Numbered from the stretch's first letter, positions 1-6,110 are shown. The stretch is DNA of 6,120 nt from an uncultured Candidatus Altimarinota bacterium (GCA_937920005.1 CALETF010000094.1:1-6120); one strand, 5' to 3'. The notes: generated by a model not told the origin, from the sequence alone. Program-made: numbers and translations.

Positions 1-22
1 CAGACGTGTGCTCTTCCGATCT
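1..22 (+). other. Illumina TruSeq adapter remnant (assembly artefact)
   Basis: The first 22 bases match the 3' end of the standard TruSeq read-2 adapter, ending in the familiar GCTCTTCCGATCT. This is library sequence, not genome. Genuine sequence starts at about position 23, eight bases before the stop codon of the first gene. The contig therefore ends here for technical reasons, and whatever follows the membrane fusion protein gene is missing. Confidence 0.96.
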
Positions 23-30
23 ATTTTGAA

Positions 31-1782
31 TTAATTACGAGGAGTTTTTTTCTGGAGAGTAAAATCGAGAGCATTATAATTTCGCATTTCCGATACAATA
101 ATTTCATCTGTTGGATTCAGGTCAGAGGTTATCTCTACTCGATCATTCCAGAGAGTGCCAAGTATCACATTTTTTGTTTCGGTTGAGAGAGCACCTTCTG
201 TGCTTGTTTTGAGAATATAAATTTGTCATTGACCTGGTGCGAGTATGTTGACGGCAGTAAGAGGAAGAGTCGGGAATACAGATATCATAGGTATGTCTAT
301 CGTTGCAAAATCACCATATACTGAGACAGGGGCATTGACCCCTACTTTGACTGAGAAATTGAGCCCACGATCAGCAATAGGACTAATGCTGATAATCTTA
401 CCAGGGAGAGATTCACCTCGATAGCTTACACGTACCTCAGTGCCTATCTCCATTTGAGCCAGAGTAGCAGAATCAACGGTAATGTCACACTCAGCATCAT
501 CACTTGCTATATCGATAATAGTCCGACCATTTGTCACCTCCTCACCTTCGTCCACCTGTACTTTACCCACGACACCTGAGACAGGAGCTGTTATAGTGAG
601 CCGATTGACATTTCCTTGTGCATTTCGGAGTCGTACAGAAGCTGCTGATATATTTTGGTTGAGTTGTTTGAGAGTGACTTCTCGTGTTTTTTCAGCAGTT
701 TCATAGGCATTTTTCGCGAGTTGGAGCGAGTCTCGACTATTTTCTTCTGCTGTTTTCACTGTTTTTTCACGAGAGAGACGATCCTTTTCGTACGTAGCAA
801 GGAATGTCTGAGCAGCATTGAGATAGCTTACCAGACCAGTTGAGATAGAGCTGTACTGGGTTTGGTATCCATCGATAGTTGCGCGGTAGCTAGAAAGAGT
901 ATTACTTGTTAAAAATGTTGAATCGGGAACAGTATTTATCAAAACAGTTTCTAGATTTGTGAGTACATCTGTCGCAATCAAATAAACATTTTGCATTTCT
1001 GTAACCTTTTCAATGAGCGAGAGTTTTTGTTCCGGTAACCATACTTTATAGGGGAGTAGCTTTCGTAGAGACTGTTCTGCAAGTATTTTTTTCTGACTAT
1101 CTCGAGCACTGAGAAAAGGTTCAAAGCTGTCATTACCATTCGCTCGTGACTCTGACACTCATAAAATGGTATCTGCAGTATCTATTACGTTCGCCAAAAA
1201 AGATTGAAAACTCTGGAGTTGACTCAGATAAGTTGTTTCATATCCTGCAAGTGTTTTTTCTTGAGTAGTAATAAAATTCTCATAGTCCAATTGTGCTTTT
1301 GATTTACCAGTTGCAGGATCTGTTGTGCTCGAGAGTTTCGCTGCTTCGTAATCCTTTTGAGCTTTTTCATAGGCGATCTTGGCACTCGCGAGTGATTGAT
1401 CGAGAGAGAGCGTCGTACTGGCGAGACTGAGTTTGGCTGTTTCGAGGGCTATAGCGGCTTCGTCGCGAGCATTATTTGTTGTACCATACGTATCATCTAT
1501 CTCAGCCAATATCTGACCAGCAATCACTCGTTCACCTGCACGTACATAGATCCCACCTATACGGCCACTTGCCTGAGCAGTGATATTTGCTTGGGTCCCA
1601 GCTTTCATGAGGGCTGATTTTTGGAGCATTATTTCTTTTGTCAGAGCTCCTGCCATCACTGTCTCGACTTCGTAAGCAGGCTTTTCTTCAGAAAGAACAT
1701 TTTTGTCCCCTGTGAAAATATTTGTGATGATAATAGCCGCTAAAACGACACCACCCAGAATCATAAGAGTACGAGAATTCAT
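31..1782 (-). CDS. HlyD/AcrA/MacA-type periplasmic adaptor (membrane fusion protein), with two in-frame UGA (Gly) codons
   Basis: Read with UGA as glycine this is one 583-residue protein from ATG (1780-1782) to TAA (31-33). The UGA codons are residue 208 (1159-1161) and residue 519 (226-228); under the standard code it would appear as two ORFs plus a lost C-terminal piece. Residues about 6-22 form an N-terminal membrane anchor. The first lipoyl half is at 66-96 (RIGGIYVRAGERVIAGQ). Two Ala/Glu/Lys-rich coiled-coil stretches follow, about 104-205 and 330-392, separated by a less regular segment. The second lipoyl half is at about 393-427 (ITAPVSGVVGKV), and beta-barrel/membrane-proximal regions run from 428 to 583. 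Family members link an inner-membrane ABC or RND pump to an exit path for drugs, peptides or lipids. It lies 5 nt after the MarR gene, so it is probably cotranscribed and regulated with it. Its pump partner is not in the window. The family call is firm; the substrate is unknown. Confidence 0.93.
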
Positions 1783-1787
1783 AGTAT

Positions 1788-2267
1788 TTATTTATGAGAT
1801 ATATATTTTTCTACTCCAGACATATGGACTTGTTTTATAGTCATGAGAGATTCAGTGAGTTTTTGGAGCGGGAGATCACCAATTTTTTCCATAAATTCAG
1901 GAACGTGGGAACGCATATCTTGTTCTATTTGATTATGTTTTTTTATACCGAGTTTTGTGATAGATATTTTTTTCTGTCTCCTGTCGCTCGGGTCTTCTGT
2001 GCGAGATACAAGACCAGCCTCAATCATACGATCAATCATTCCCGTGATGTTCCCTTTGGTTGTATGATGATCACACCAGAGCTCGGTCATAGTCGAGACA
2101 CTTCCTCCACGAGTCATGAGTTGTTTGAGGACACCAAACTGATGGAGAGTGATATCTCTTTTTGCAAAAAACACCTTTTCGACAAACATATGGACAGCAT
2201 GACTTGCTTCCATAAGTGATTGAAAGAATTGCATGACATCTTGTTCTGAGAGACGAGTATTTGGCAT
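1788..2267 (-). CDS. MarR-family winged-helix transcriptional regulator
   Basis: 159 residues, ATG to TAA, with no in-frame UGA. The MarR fold is visible: an N-terminal dimerisation helix (about 8-35), DNA-binding helices at about 40-65, a recognition helix at about 68-85 (TTKGNITGMIDRMIEAGLV), and a beta wing at about 86-106 containing the hallmark D-R-R (95-97, in EDPSDRRQKK). A C-terminal helical region (110-157) completes the dimer interface. Such proteins usually repress their own operon and release DNA on binding a small phenolic or lipophilic ligand or on oxidation. The start codon is 1 nt after the HIT gene stop and the stop is 5 nt before the membrane fusion protein start, so it sits in the middle of a three-gene operon. 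Its likely target is the palindrome at 2675-2698 (inference). The ligand cannot be told from sequence. Confidence 0.94.
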   Translation of the reverse strand: MPNTRLSEQDVMQFFQSLMEASHAVHMFVEKVFFAKRDITLHQFGVLKQLMTRGGSVSTMTELWCDHHTTKGNITGMIDRMIEAGLVSRTEDPSDRRQKKISITKLGIKKHNQIEQDMRSHVPEFMEKIGDLPLQKLTESLMTIKQVHMSGVEKYISHK

Positions 2268-2268
2268 A

Positions 2269-2673
2269 CTAAAAAACAGGAAGAGAGTTACGAATTTTTT
2301 GTGCCATTTCTATCATGTTTTCAGGGGATTCGCTGTGAGCTTTGGCAGGATCCATATCACCGATATTCATGAGGGGAATGAGGTGGAGATGGACATGATC
2401 TGGAACACCAAAGCCCTCAATGCTATAACCGATACGGGCACAATTTGTCGCTTTTTGTATGGCAGGTCCGAGGATATTTTTTGCCACTATCATCATTTCA
2501 GTATAGAGGAGATCATCCATATCGAGGATATTTCCTATTTCTTTTTTTGGGATGAGGAGAGTATGTCCGAGATGAAGAGGATGAATATCGAGAAATGCAA
2601 AAAATTGTTCATCTTCATAGACTGTGTAACTTGGGATTTCCCCAGCAATAATACGAGAAAAAATAGATGGCAT
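2269..2673 (-). CDS. HIT-family (histidine triad) nucleotide-binding protein
   Basis: 134 residues, ATG to TAG. The histidine triad H-V-H-L-H-L-I is at residues 93-99, followed by Pro100. The N-terminal signature IFSRIIAGEIPSYTVYEDE (4-22) and the FLDIHPLHLGHTLLIPKK block (27-44) are typical of HINT-like nucleoside phosphoramidate or dinucleoside polyphosphate hydrolases; the middle His of the triad is the expected nucleophile on a nucleotide alpha-phosphate. The CxxC zinc pair found near the N-terminus of many bacterial homologues is absent (SIFSR replaces CIFCK). Length is normal for the family and the protein should be cytoplasmic. It is the first gene of a probable HIT-marR-MFP operon, with 53 nt separating it from the upstream flavoprotein gene. 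The exact substrate is unknown. Confidence 0.95.
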   Translation of the reverse strand: MPSIFSRIIAGEIPSYTVYEDEQFFAFLDIHPLHLGHTLLIPKKEIGNILDMDDLLYTEMMIVAKNILGPAIQKATNCARIGYSIEGFGVPDHVHLHLIPLMNIGDMDPAKAHSESPENMIEMAQKIRNSLPVF

Positions 2674-2674
2674 A

Positions 2675-2698
2675 AAACTATTATTTGAATAATAGTTT
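2675..2698. promoter_or_regulatory. 24-bp near-perfect palindrome, candidate MarR operator
   Basis: Two exactly complementary 11-bp arms (AAACTATTATT at 2675-2685, its reverse complement at 2688-2698) flank a 2-bp centre TG. It begins one base upstream of the HIT start codon and fills much of the 53-nt spacer before the HIT-marR-MFP cluster. MarR proteins bind AT-rich palindromes of about this size over promoters of their own operons, so an operator is the favoured reading. Read on the minus strand it also ends in TTTT, so a weak AT-only terminator for the upstream flavoprotein gene, or a 5'-UTR hairpin, remains possible. The repeat itself is certain; its role is inference. Confidence 0.5.
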
Positions 2699-2726
2699 AT
2701 ATATAAAATAATTTATGCAAGAGTAT

Positions 2727-3299
2727 TTAACCAGCTATTTTTTCTACTTTTTTGAGTCTTTTTTCGAGTTTTTCTGGAGAACATTTTCTCATTCGGTCAA
2801 AATTCACATAGCTCTTGAGTTTGATGCCACACCATCCGAGGACACCAAAACGCAGAATCATATAGAGAGGATTCCCGATTCACCAGTAGAGAATTCCAAA
2901 AGCATCACAGGTACAAAATACCCGCGCTGTTTTACCTTTGAGGAGTTTGAGAGGGAAGATAAAAGTATCCTTGGTATACTGATAAGCAAAACCACCGGTA
3001 AAAATGGTATCAAAAAAGTTTTTGAGAATAGCAGGCATATTCACATGCCAAATAGGGAAGACAAACACGATTTCGTCGGCTGTTTTGATTTTTGCCTGAA
3101 GAGCGTCGCGAGTTGCGTCGGGTTTTTTCATATCAGCCTTTTCTTCAAAGGTCAGATATCCCATCCTGAGCTCGGTTTTATAGAGATCGAGGATTTCGAC
3201 AGTATGACCATTGTTTTCTTTCGTTTCTCTATATTTCTGGGCTATTGCTTGGGTAAAGCCATGCGAGCTCGGATGAGCTGTGATGATAAGTGAGTGCAT
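2727..3299 (-). CDS. NAD(P)H:quinone oxidoreductase-like flavodoxin-fold protein (Flavodoxin_2 type), one in-frame UGA (Gly)
   Basis: 190 residues from ATG (3297-3299) to TAA (2727-2729), with UGA as residue 140 (2880-2882). Under the standard code the last 51 residues would be lost. The N-terminus MHSLIITAHPSSHGFTQ (1-17) has the beta strand plus H-P-x-S-H-x-F loop that binds the flavin phosphate in NQO/MdaB/KefF-type proteins. Residues 76-106 (DEIVFVFPIWHVNMPAILKN, then FFDTIFTGGFAY) are the conserved P-x-W-x-x-x-M-P-A-x-L-K-x-x-x-D block near the isoalloxazine ring. Members transfer two electrons from NAD(P)H to quinones or similar acceptors in the cytoplasm. An in-frame TTG at 3330-3332 would overlap recF and adds an unrelated leader, so I prefer the ATG, 19 nt after the recF stop. 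The C-terminal tail (165-190) is Lys-rich and helical. The electron acceptor is unknown. Confidence 0.9.
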
Positions 3300-3318
3300 A
3301 GAGTGAGTGTAGGGGTTT

Positions 3319-4440
3319 CTAACGTAAGTCAATTTGCGAAAGAGCGCGAGGAAGCCCTGCAGTATGATTTGGCTGTGTGGTCATGATGGTCGTAGTGTCT
3401 TCAAAAAGGTGGCAAAGAATCTGCGTATGATCGGTATCGAGTTCTGAGAGGACATCATCGAGCAAGAAGAATGGTTTTTTGCCAGAAATTTCCTCGACAT
3501 ATTTGCCAAGCAGACGAATAAACGCGAGGAGGAGAATCTTATTTTCTCCACGAGAGAGGATATACTTCGTTGATTGCCAGATGTTATTTATCTCAACAGA
3601 GAAACCAATCTCATCGAGATGTGGACCAACGGTTGTTCGTCCGACGATCAGATCACGTTCGGTATAGTCTGCGAGGAGTTTTAGAAATTCTTCTTTTGTG
3701 ATTTCCGAGAGCGGATGTCGCTCTATGAGTTCTATTTTCACTGGTCCAGGGAGATCGAGATGATCGAGAGATTGTCTTTGAAACCAGGTGAAAAATTTTC
3801 TTCGTTCGTGAATGACCTGGACAGCATATTCAGCGAGGAGCGTATTCCACGAAGAAAGCTCTGATTTTATTGCTTCTTTGTCGAGAATGGATTGAATGAC
3901 GCGATTGCGCGACGTAAGTGCTGTGCGATAGTTTTTCTGGATTTTATCATAGACGGGGCTCGCAAAGACGAGCATCTCATCGAGAAAATTTCGTCTCTCA
4001 CTTGGTTCACCAGAGATGACACGGAGGTGATCACTCTGTATCCAAAAAGCTCGGTACGGCATCTTGTCCTCATATTTTGGCTTTGAACATGATTGTTCAT
4101 TCATATACCACTTTGGTGAGCGATTTTTTCCATCAAAAATTGACTGAAAAAGTATTTCACCCAGCTCTAAACGGAGAGCCCACTCAGAATTCTTCAATCC
4201 TCAATCCTCAATCTTCAAATAAGGATTTATGCTTTCATTGTTGTTTGTAGTTTGTACTTTGAAGTTTGTTTTCTGTTCCCAACTGGTGTAATGAGGATTA
4301 CTCGCATTGATCAGGATTGATATGGCTTCACAGAGGGTCGATTTCCCAGAACCATTATTACCTACCACGACTTGAAGAGATGCTTCGAGAGGAAGTGTTT
4401 GATTTTCGTAGTGCTTGAATTGATAGAGGGAGAGTTTCAT
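3319..4440 (-). CDS. recF: RecF, DNA replication/repair ATPase, one in-frame UGA (Gly)
   Basis: 373 residues from ATG (4438-4440) to TAG (3319-3321); UGA is residue 80 (4201-4203). Walker A is GNNGSGKST at 27-35. The RecF-specific P-S-E-R-R-N-F-L-D block (about 129-137) and the helical arm follow. Then come TTVGPHLDEIG (the GPH motif), the ABC-type signature LSRGENK, and Walker B with D-loop FFLLDDVLSELD near the C-terminus. RecF is an SMC-like ATPase that, with RecO and RecR, loads RecA at gapped DNA. It directly follows dnaN, a classic pairing. Length is normal, but residues about 57-85, where other RecF proteins carry the conserved SFR-type segment, are replaced by a polar low-complexity stretch encoded by short DNA repeats. 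Under the standard code the gene would look split into a Walker A fragment and the rest. Confidence 0.95.
4194..4214 (-). repeat. 7-bp tandem repeat inside recF
   Basis: Three head-to-tail copies of TCAATCC (plus-strand reading; the third is TCAATCT) occupy 4194-4214, followed by a partial copy TCAAAT. On the coding strand they read GATTGAG-type units, and in this frame they create the UGA at 4201-4203. The repeat can be translated only because UGA is a sense codon. Confidence 0.85.
4238..4272 (-). repeat. A/C-rich low-complexity stretch inside recF sharing an 11-mer with the dnaN-recF spacer
   Basis: The coding strand here is made of CAAA/ACAA-like units and encodes a Thr/Asn/Lys/Gln-rich polar segment (about residues 57-68). 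It holds one copy of CAAAGTACAAA (4251-4261), the same 11-mer found twice in the spacer at 4445-4455 and 4459-4469. This suggests local spread or slippage of one repeat type into the gene. Confidence 0.6.
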
Positions 4441-4443
4441 TCA

Positions 4444-4471
4444 TTTTGTACTTTGTCTTTTGTACTTTGTC
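4444..4471 (-). repeat. Perfect 14-bp tandem duplication filling the dnaN-recF spacer
   Basis: Two identical copies of GACAAAGTACAAAA (coding-strand reading) lie directly after the dnaN stop codon and end three bases before the recF start codon, making up nearly all of the 31-nt spacer. It has no ribosome-binding character. Copy number could vary by slippage, changing dnaN-recF spacing. Confidence 0.9.
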
Positions 4472-5587
4472 TTAAATTTTTAGAGGCATGATAATGTGTC
4501 GGAAATCTTCTTTGCTTGTATCGAGATTGGTTCCTTGGATCAGAATCGGTGAGAGACTTGTTTCAAATCCAATACGTACATCATCACCTTCGACGACCTG
4601 AAGTGCATCAATGAAGTATGTCGCATTGAGACCAACCTGATCATTTCCTTCTACCTCAGCAGCGAGTTCTGTTTCGCTGGCACCGAGCTCTGTATCACCT
4701 GAATCAAGACGAATAAGACCACTACTGTCGAGCGCCATTTTTACATTAAAATTATTTTCTCGTGCGATGAGACTGACTTGTCTGAGAGACTGAACGAGCT
4801 TGGTTCGACTGGTGAGAGCGTTGATGCTGGTAGTTTTTGGAAAGAAATTTCCATAGTCTGGGAAGTGTCCATTGAGGAGGCGTGAATAGAGGAGCACTCC
4901 TTCGTATTCGAGGAGTATCTGATTATCTGCGAAATAAAATTCTACATCGACTCCATCAGGGAGGGTTTTCATGATTTCATTCGCACTCCTGGCAGGAAGG
5001 ATAATTGCGAGTTTTTTATCAACCCCAGTATCACAGTTATATCGATATTCAGAAAGTCGGAAACTATCTGTCGAAGCGAAAGTGATATGATCAGTATGGA
5101 GCTGGATATAGACGCCCGCAAGAGTAGGACGGATATTTCCACTTGCACAAGAAAAGAGTGTTTTGCTAAATGCTCGCTTGAGGACATCAGAACTCATGCG
5201 AAATTTCGTATCACGGCGTGTGGCTGGTATCATCGGAAATTCATCTGCGCCGAGACCCTTGAAACGAGTTTTTTGTTTATTAGCTGTGAAATTGAGTGTA
5301 TGACCAGTATCAGTTTTTATTTTGAGACGAGTAGGATCGAGGAGATTGAGGTATGATGCTAAAAAGCGGAAAGAGACAGTGATATCACCAGGTTCTTTGA
5401 TTTCTATATCACGATCAATGGTATACTCGATGGCCATTTCGAGGTTATTTGCCACGACAGTGAGTTTTTCATTGGTAGCACGGAGGAGCACATTCTCGAG
5501 AATCGGCGTTGTTGGACTATTGATAACAGCATGCGCAACAGTCTTTATGGCTGTAAATAGGGTATCCGAATCGAGTTCTATATGCAT
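4472..5587 (-). CDS. dnaN: DNA polymerase III beta subunit (sliding clamp)
   Basis: 371 residues, ATG (5585-5587) to TAA (4472-4474), with no in-frame UGA. The three-domain clamp is evident: N-terminal MHIELDSDTLFTAIKTV with NSPTTPILENVLL (23-35), GADEFPMIP (113-121), R-P-T-L-A-G-V (153-159), TDSFRLSEY (173-181), LLNGHFPDY (237-245) and the C-terminal H-I-I-M-P-L-K-I (364-371) that forms part of the partner-binding pocket. The dimeric ring encircles DNA and tethers polymerase III and repair proteins. The frame stays open upstream as far as 5743, but that 52-residue extension runs through the tRNA-Leu gene and is not homologous to DnaN, so the start at 5587 is chosen. Arg177 of TDSFRL is encoded by CGA (5057-5059), useful evidence on the genetic code. 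The coding sequence begins 38 nt after the tRNA. Confidence 0.97.
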   Translation of the reverse strand: MHIELDSDTLFTAIKTVAHAVINSPTTPILENVLLRATNEKLTVVANNLEMAIEYTIDRDIEIKEPGDITVSFRFLASYLNLLDPTRLKIKTDTGHTLNFTANKQKTRFKGLGADEFPMIPATRRDTKFRMSSDVLKRAFSKTLFSCASGNIRPTLAGVYIQLHTDHITFASTDSFRLSEYRYNCDTGVDKKLAIILPARSANEIMKTLPDGVDVEFYFADNQILLEYEGVLLYSRLLNGHFPDYGNFFPKTTSINALTSRTKLVQSLRQVSLIARENNFNVKMALDSSGLIRLDSGDTELGASETELAAEVEGNDQVGLNATYFIDALQVVEGDDVRIGFETSLSPILIQGTNLDTSKEDFRHIIMPLKI

Positions 5588-5625
5588 AAAGAGGAAATTA
5601 CGTGAAAATCGAGAAAACAAGTATA

Positions 5626-5709
5626 TGGTAGCTCCGGTCGGACTCGAACCGACATGAGTCGCCTCAATGGATTTTGAGTCCATCGTGTCTACCATTCCAC
5701 CACGGAGCC
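5626..5709 (-). tRNA. tRNA-Leu (anticodon CAA)
   Basis: An 84-nt class II tRNA with the 3' CCA encoded (5626-5628). The acceptor stem GGCTCCG pairs with CGGAGCT (one G-U pair), with discriminator A. The D arm is GTG/CAC. The anticodon stem ATGGA/TCCAT encloses the loop CTCAAAA, with anticodon CAA at 5674-5676, reading UUG. The long variable arm TGAG-GCGA-CTCA is typical of tRNA-Leu. The T arm GTCGG/CCGAC with loop TTCGAGT is perfect. It lies 38 nt before dnaN on the same strand, so it is probably processed from a shared transcript. Confidence 0.97.
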
Positions 5710-5755
5710 ATATACCAATTAAATGTAAAACTGATTTATTCAATCTTACGCCACC

Positions 5756-5783
5756 AGGATATGAAAAAGACCCTTTTTCGCAA
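5756..5783 (-). promoter_or_regulatory. Possible sigma70-like promoter for tRNA-Leu/dnaN
   Basis: On the minus strand, TTGCGA (5783-5778) and TATCCT (5761-5756) are separated by 16 bp, each matching the consensus hexamer at 4 of 6 positions. The predicted start lies about 40 nt before the tRNA. Other weak pairs exist in this AT-rich spacer (for example TTGAAT nearer the tRNA), so this is only the best guess. Confidence 0.3.
5763..5779. repeat. Short inverted repeat in the divergent spacer
   Basis: GAAAAAG (5763-5769) and CTTTTTC (5773-5779) are exact inverted 7-mers around ACC. The repeat falls between the -35 and -10 candidates of the minus-strand promoter. It could be an operator, but a repeat this short may arise by chance. 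Confidence 0.3.
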
Positions 5784-5790
5784 GGAGTAT

Positions 5791-5819
5791 TTGCAATAGA
5801 ATAGTTTATATGCTAATAT
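5791..5819 (+). promoter_or_regulatory. Promoter of the 94-residue gene, predicted leaderless start
   Basis: TTGCAA (5791-5796) and TAATAT (5814-5819) are separated by 17 bp, with TGC directly before the -10 (extended -10 TGn). The expected transcription start, about 7 nt after the -10, falls on the ATG at 5826-5828, so the mRNA would have almost no 5' leader. This fits the absence of any Shine-Dalgarno sequence. Confidence 0.55.
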
Positions 5820-5825
5820 GCACTT

Positions 5826-6110
5826 ATGACCACATTAAACCCTGACATAATTTTACCAGAAGGAGAGAAAATTGAACCTAAAAAAGGAGAGGCGGTAGAT
5901 GTATTTTTACTCCGAGCCATATCTCGTGTAAAAGAGACTGGAGAGTCAGCGAACGTTATTTGAGAGAATCCAAATTTTCTCATCAGAATTGATCCTCAGG
6001 ACACTCCTGATGATGTGACAAATAAGTTTGAAGATGCATTAGGGTTTGTTGTGAATGCAGATTGAATTGTTGCTAATATACGAGCAAAACTGAACAAAGC
6101 ACTGCAATAG
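5826..6110 (+). CDS. Hypothetical 94-residue protein with two in-frame UGA (Gly) codons
   Basis: Reading UGA as Gly gives ATG (5826-5828) to TAG (6108-6110), 94 residues, with UGA at residues 46 (5961-5963) and 80 (6063-6065). Under the standard code it stops after 45 residues and would be missed. The protein is soluble and acidic to neutral, with no signal peptide or membrane segment. An N-terminal stretch with charged residues (LPEGEKIEPKKGEAVDVFLL) is followed by a probable helix (RAISRVKETGESANVI), a strand-like NFLIRID (50-56), a helix DDVTNKFEDAL, and a C-terminal helix IVANIRAKLNKAL. Gly fits the turn-like contexts VI-G-EN and NAD-G-IV. I do not recognise the family. It is transcribed away from tRNA-Leu/dnaN, from its own promoter. 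That it is real is supported by the good promoter placement, the clean frame and UGA use matching its neighbours. Confidence 0.72.

Noticed and set aside
226..1782. Two adjacent genes encoding separate halves of an adaptor protein
   Set aside because: The halves are in the same frame, separated only by a UGA, and together with a third piece (31-225) form one continuous membrane fusion protein under code 25.
2691..2702. 12-bp identity AATAGTTTATAT shared with 5800-5811, as a common regulatory site for the HIT operon and the small gene
   Set aside because: A shared AT-rich 12-mer is expected about this often by chance in a 6-kb window searched on both strands; only half of the palindrome is represented at the second site.
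2699..2721. Sigma70-like promoter for the HIT gene (TTGCAT with TATA-like hexamers)
   Set aside because: TTGCAT is present, but no -10 lies at a 16-18 bp spacing; the region is too AT-rich to choose a hexamer with confidence.
1794..3293. Long plus-strand open frames opposite marR, the HIT gene and the flavoprotein
   Set aside because: Their products are low-quality, Phe/Cys/His-rich sequences without family features and lie antisense to well-recognised genes.
3319..4440. recF as a pseudogene broken by a stop codon
   Set aside because: The only interruption is a UGA, all RecF motifs are intact on both sides in the same frame, and other genes here use UGA the same way.
5588..5743. 52-residue N-terminal extension of DnaN
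   Set aside because: It runs through the tRNA-Leu gene and is not DnaN-like; the normal DnaN N-terminus begins at the ATG at 5585-5587.
5710..5825. Replication origin between the divergent genes
   Set aside because: No DnaA-box-like nonamers and no repeat cluster are visible; the spacer is explained by divergent promoters.
31..6110. UGA as tryptophan (code 4, Mycoplasma-like)
   Set aside because: UGG is used normally for Trp and the UGA positions are turn-like, glycine-type contexts; the gene content and divergent families suit Patescibacteria rather than Mollicutes.
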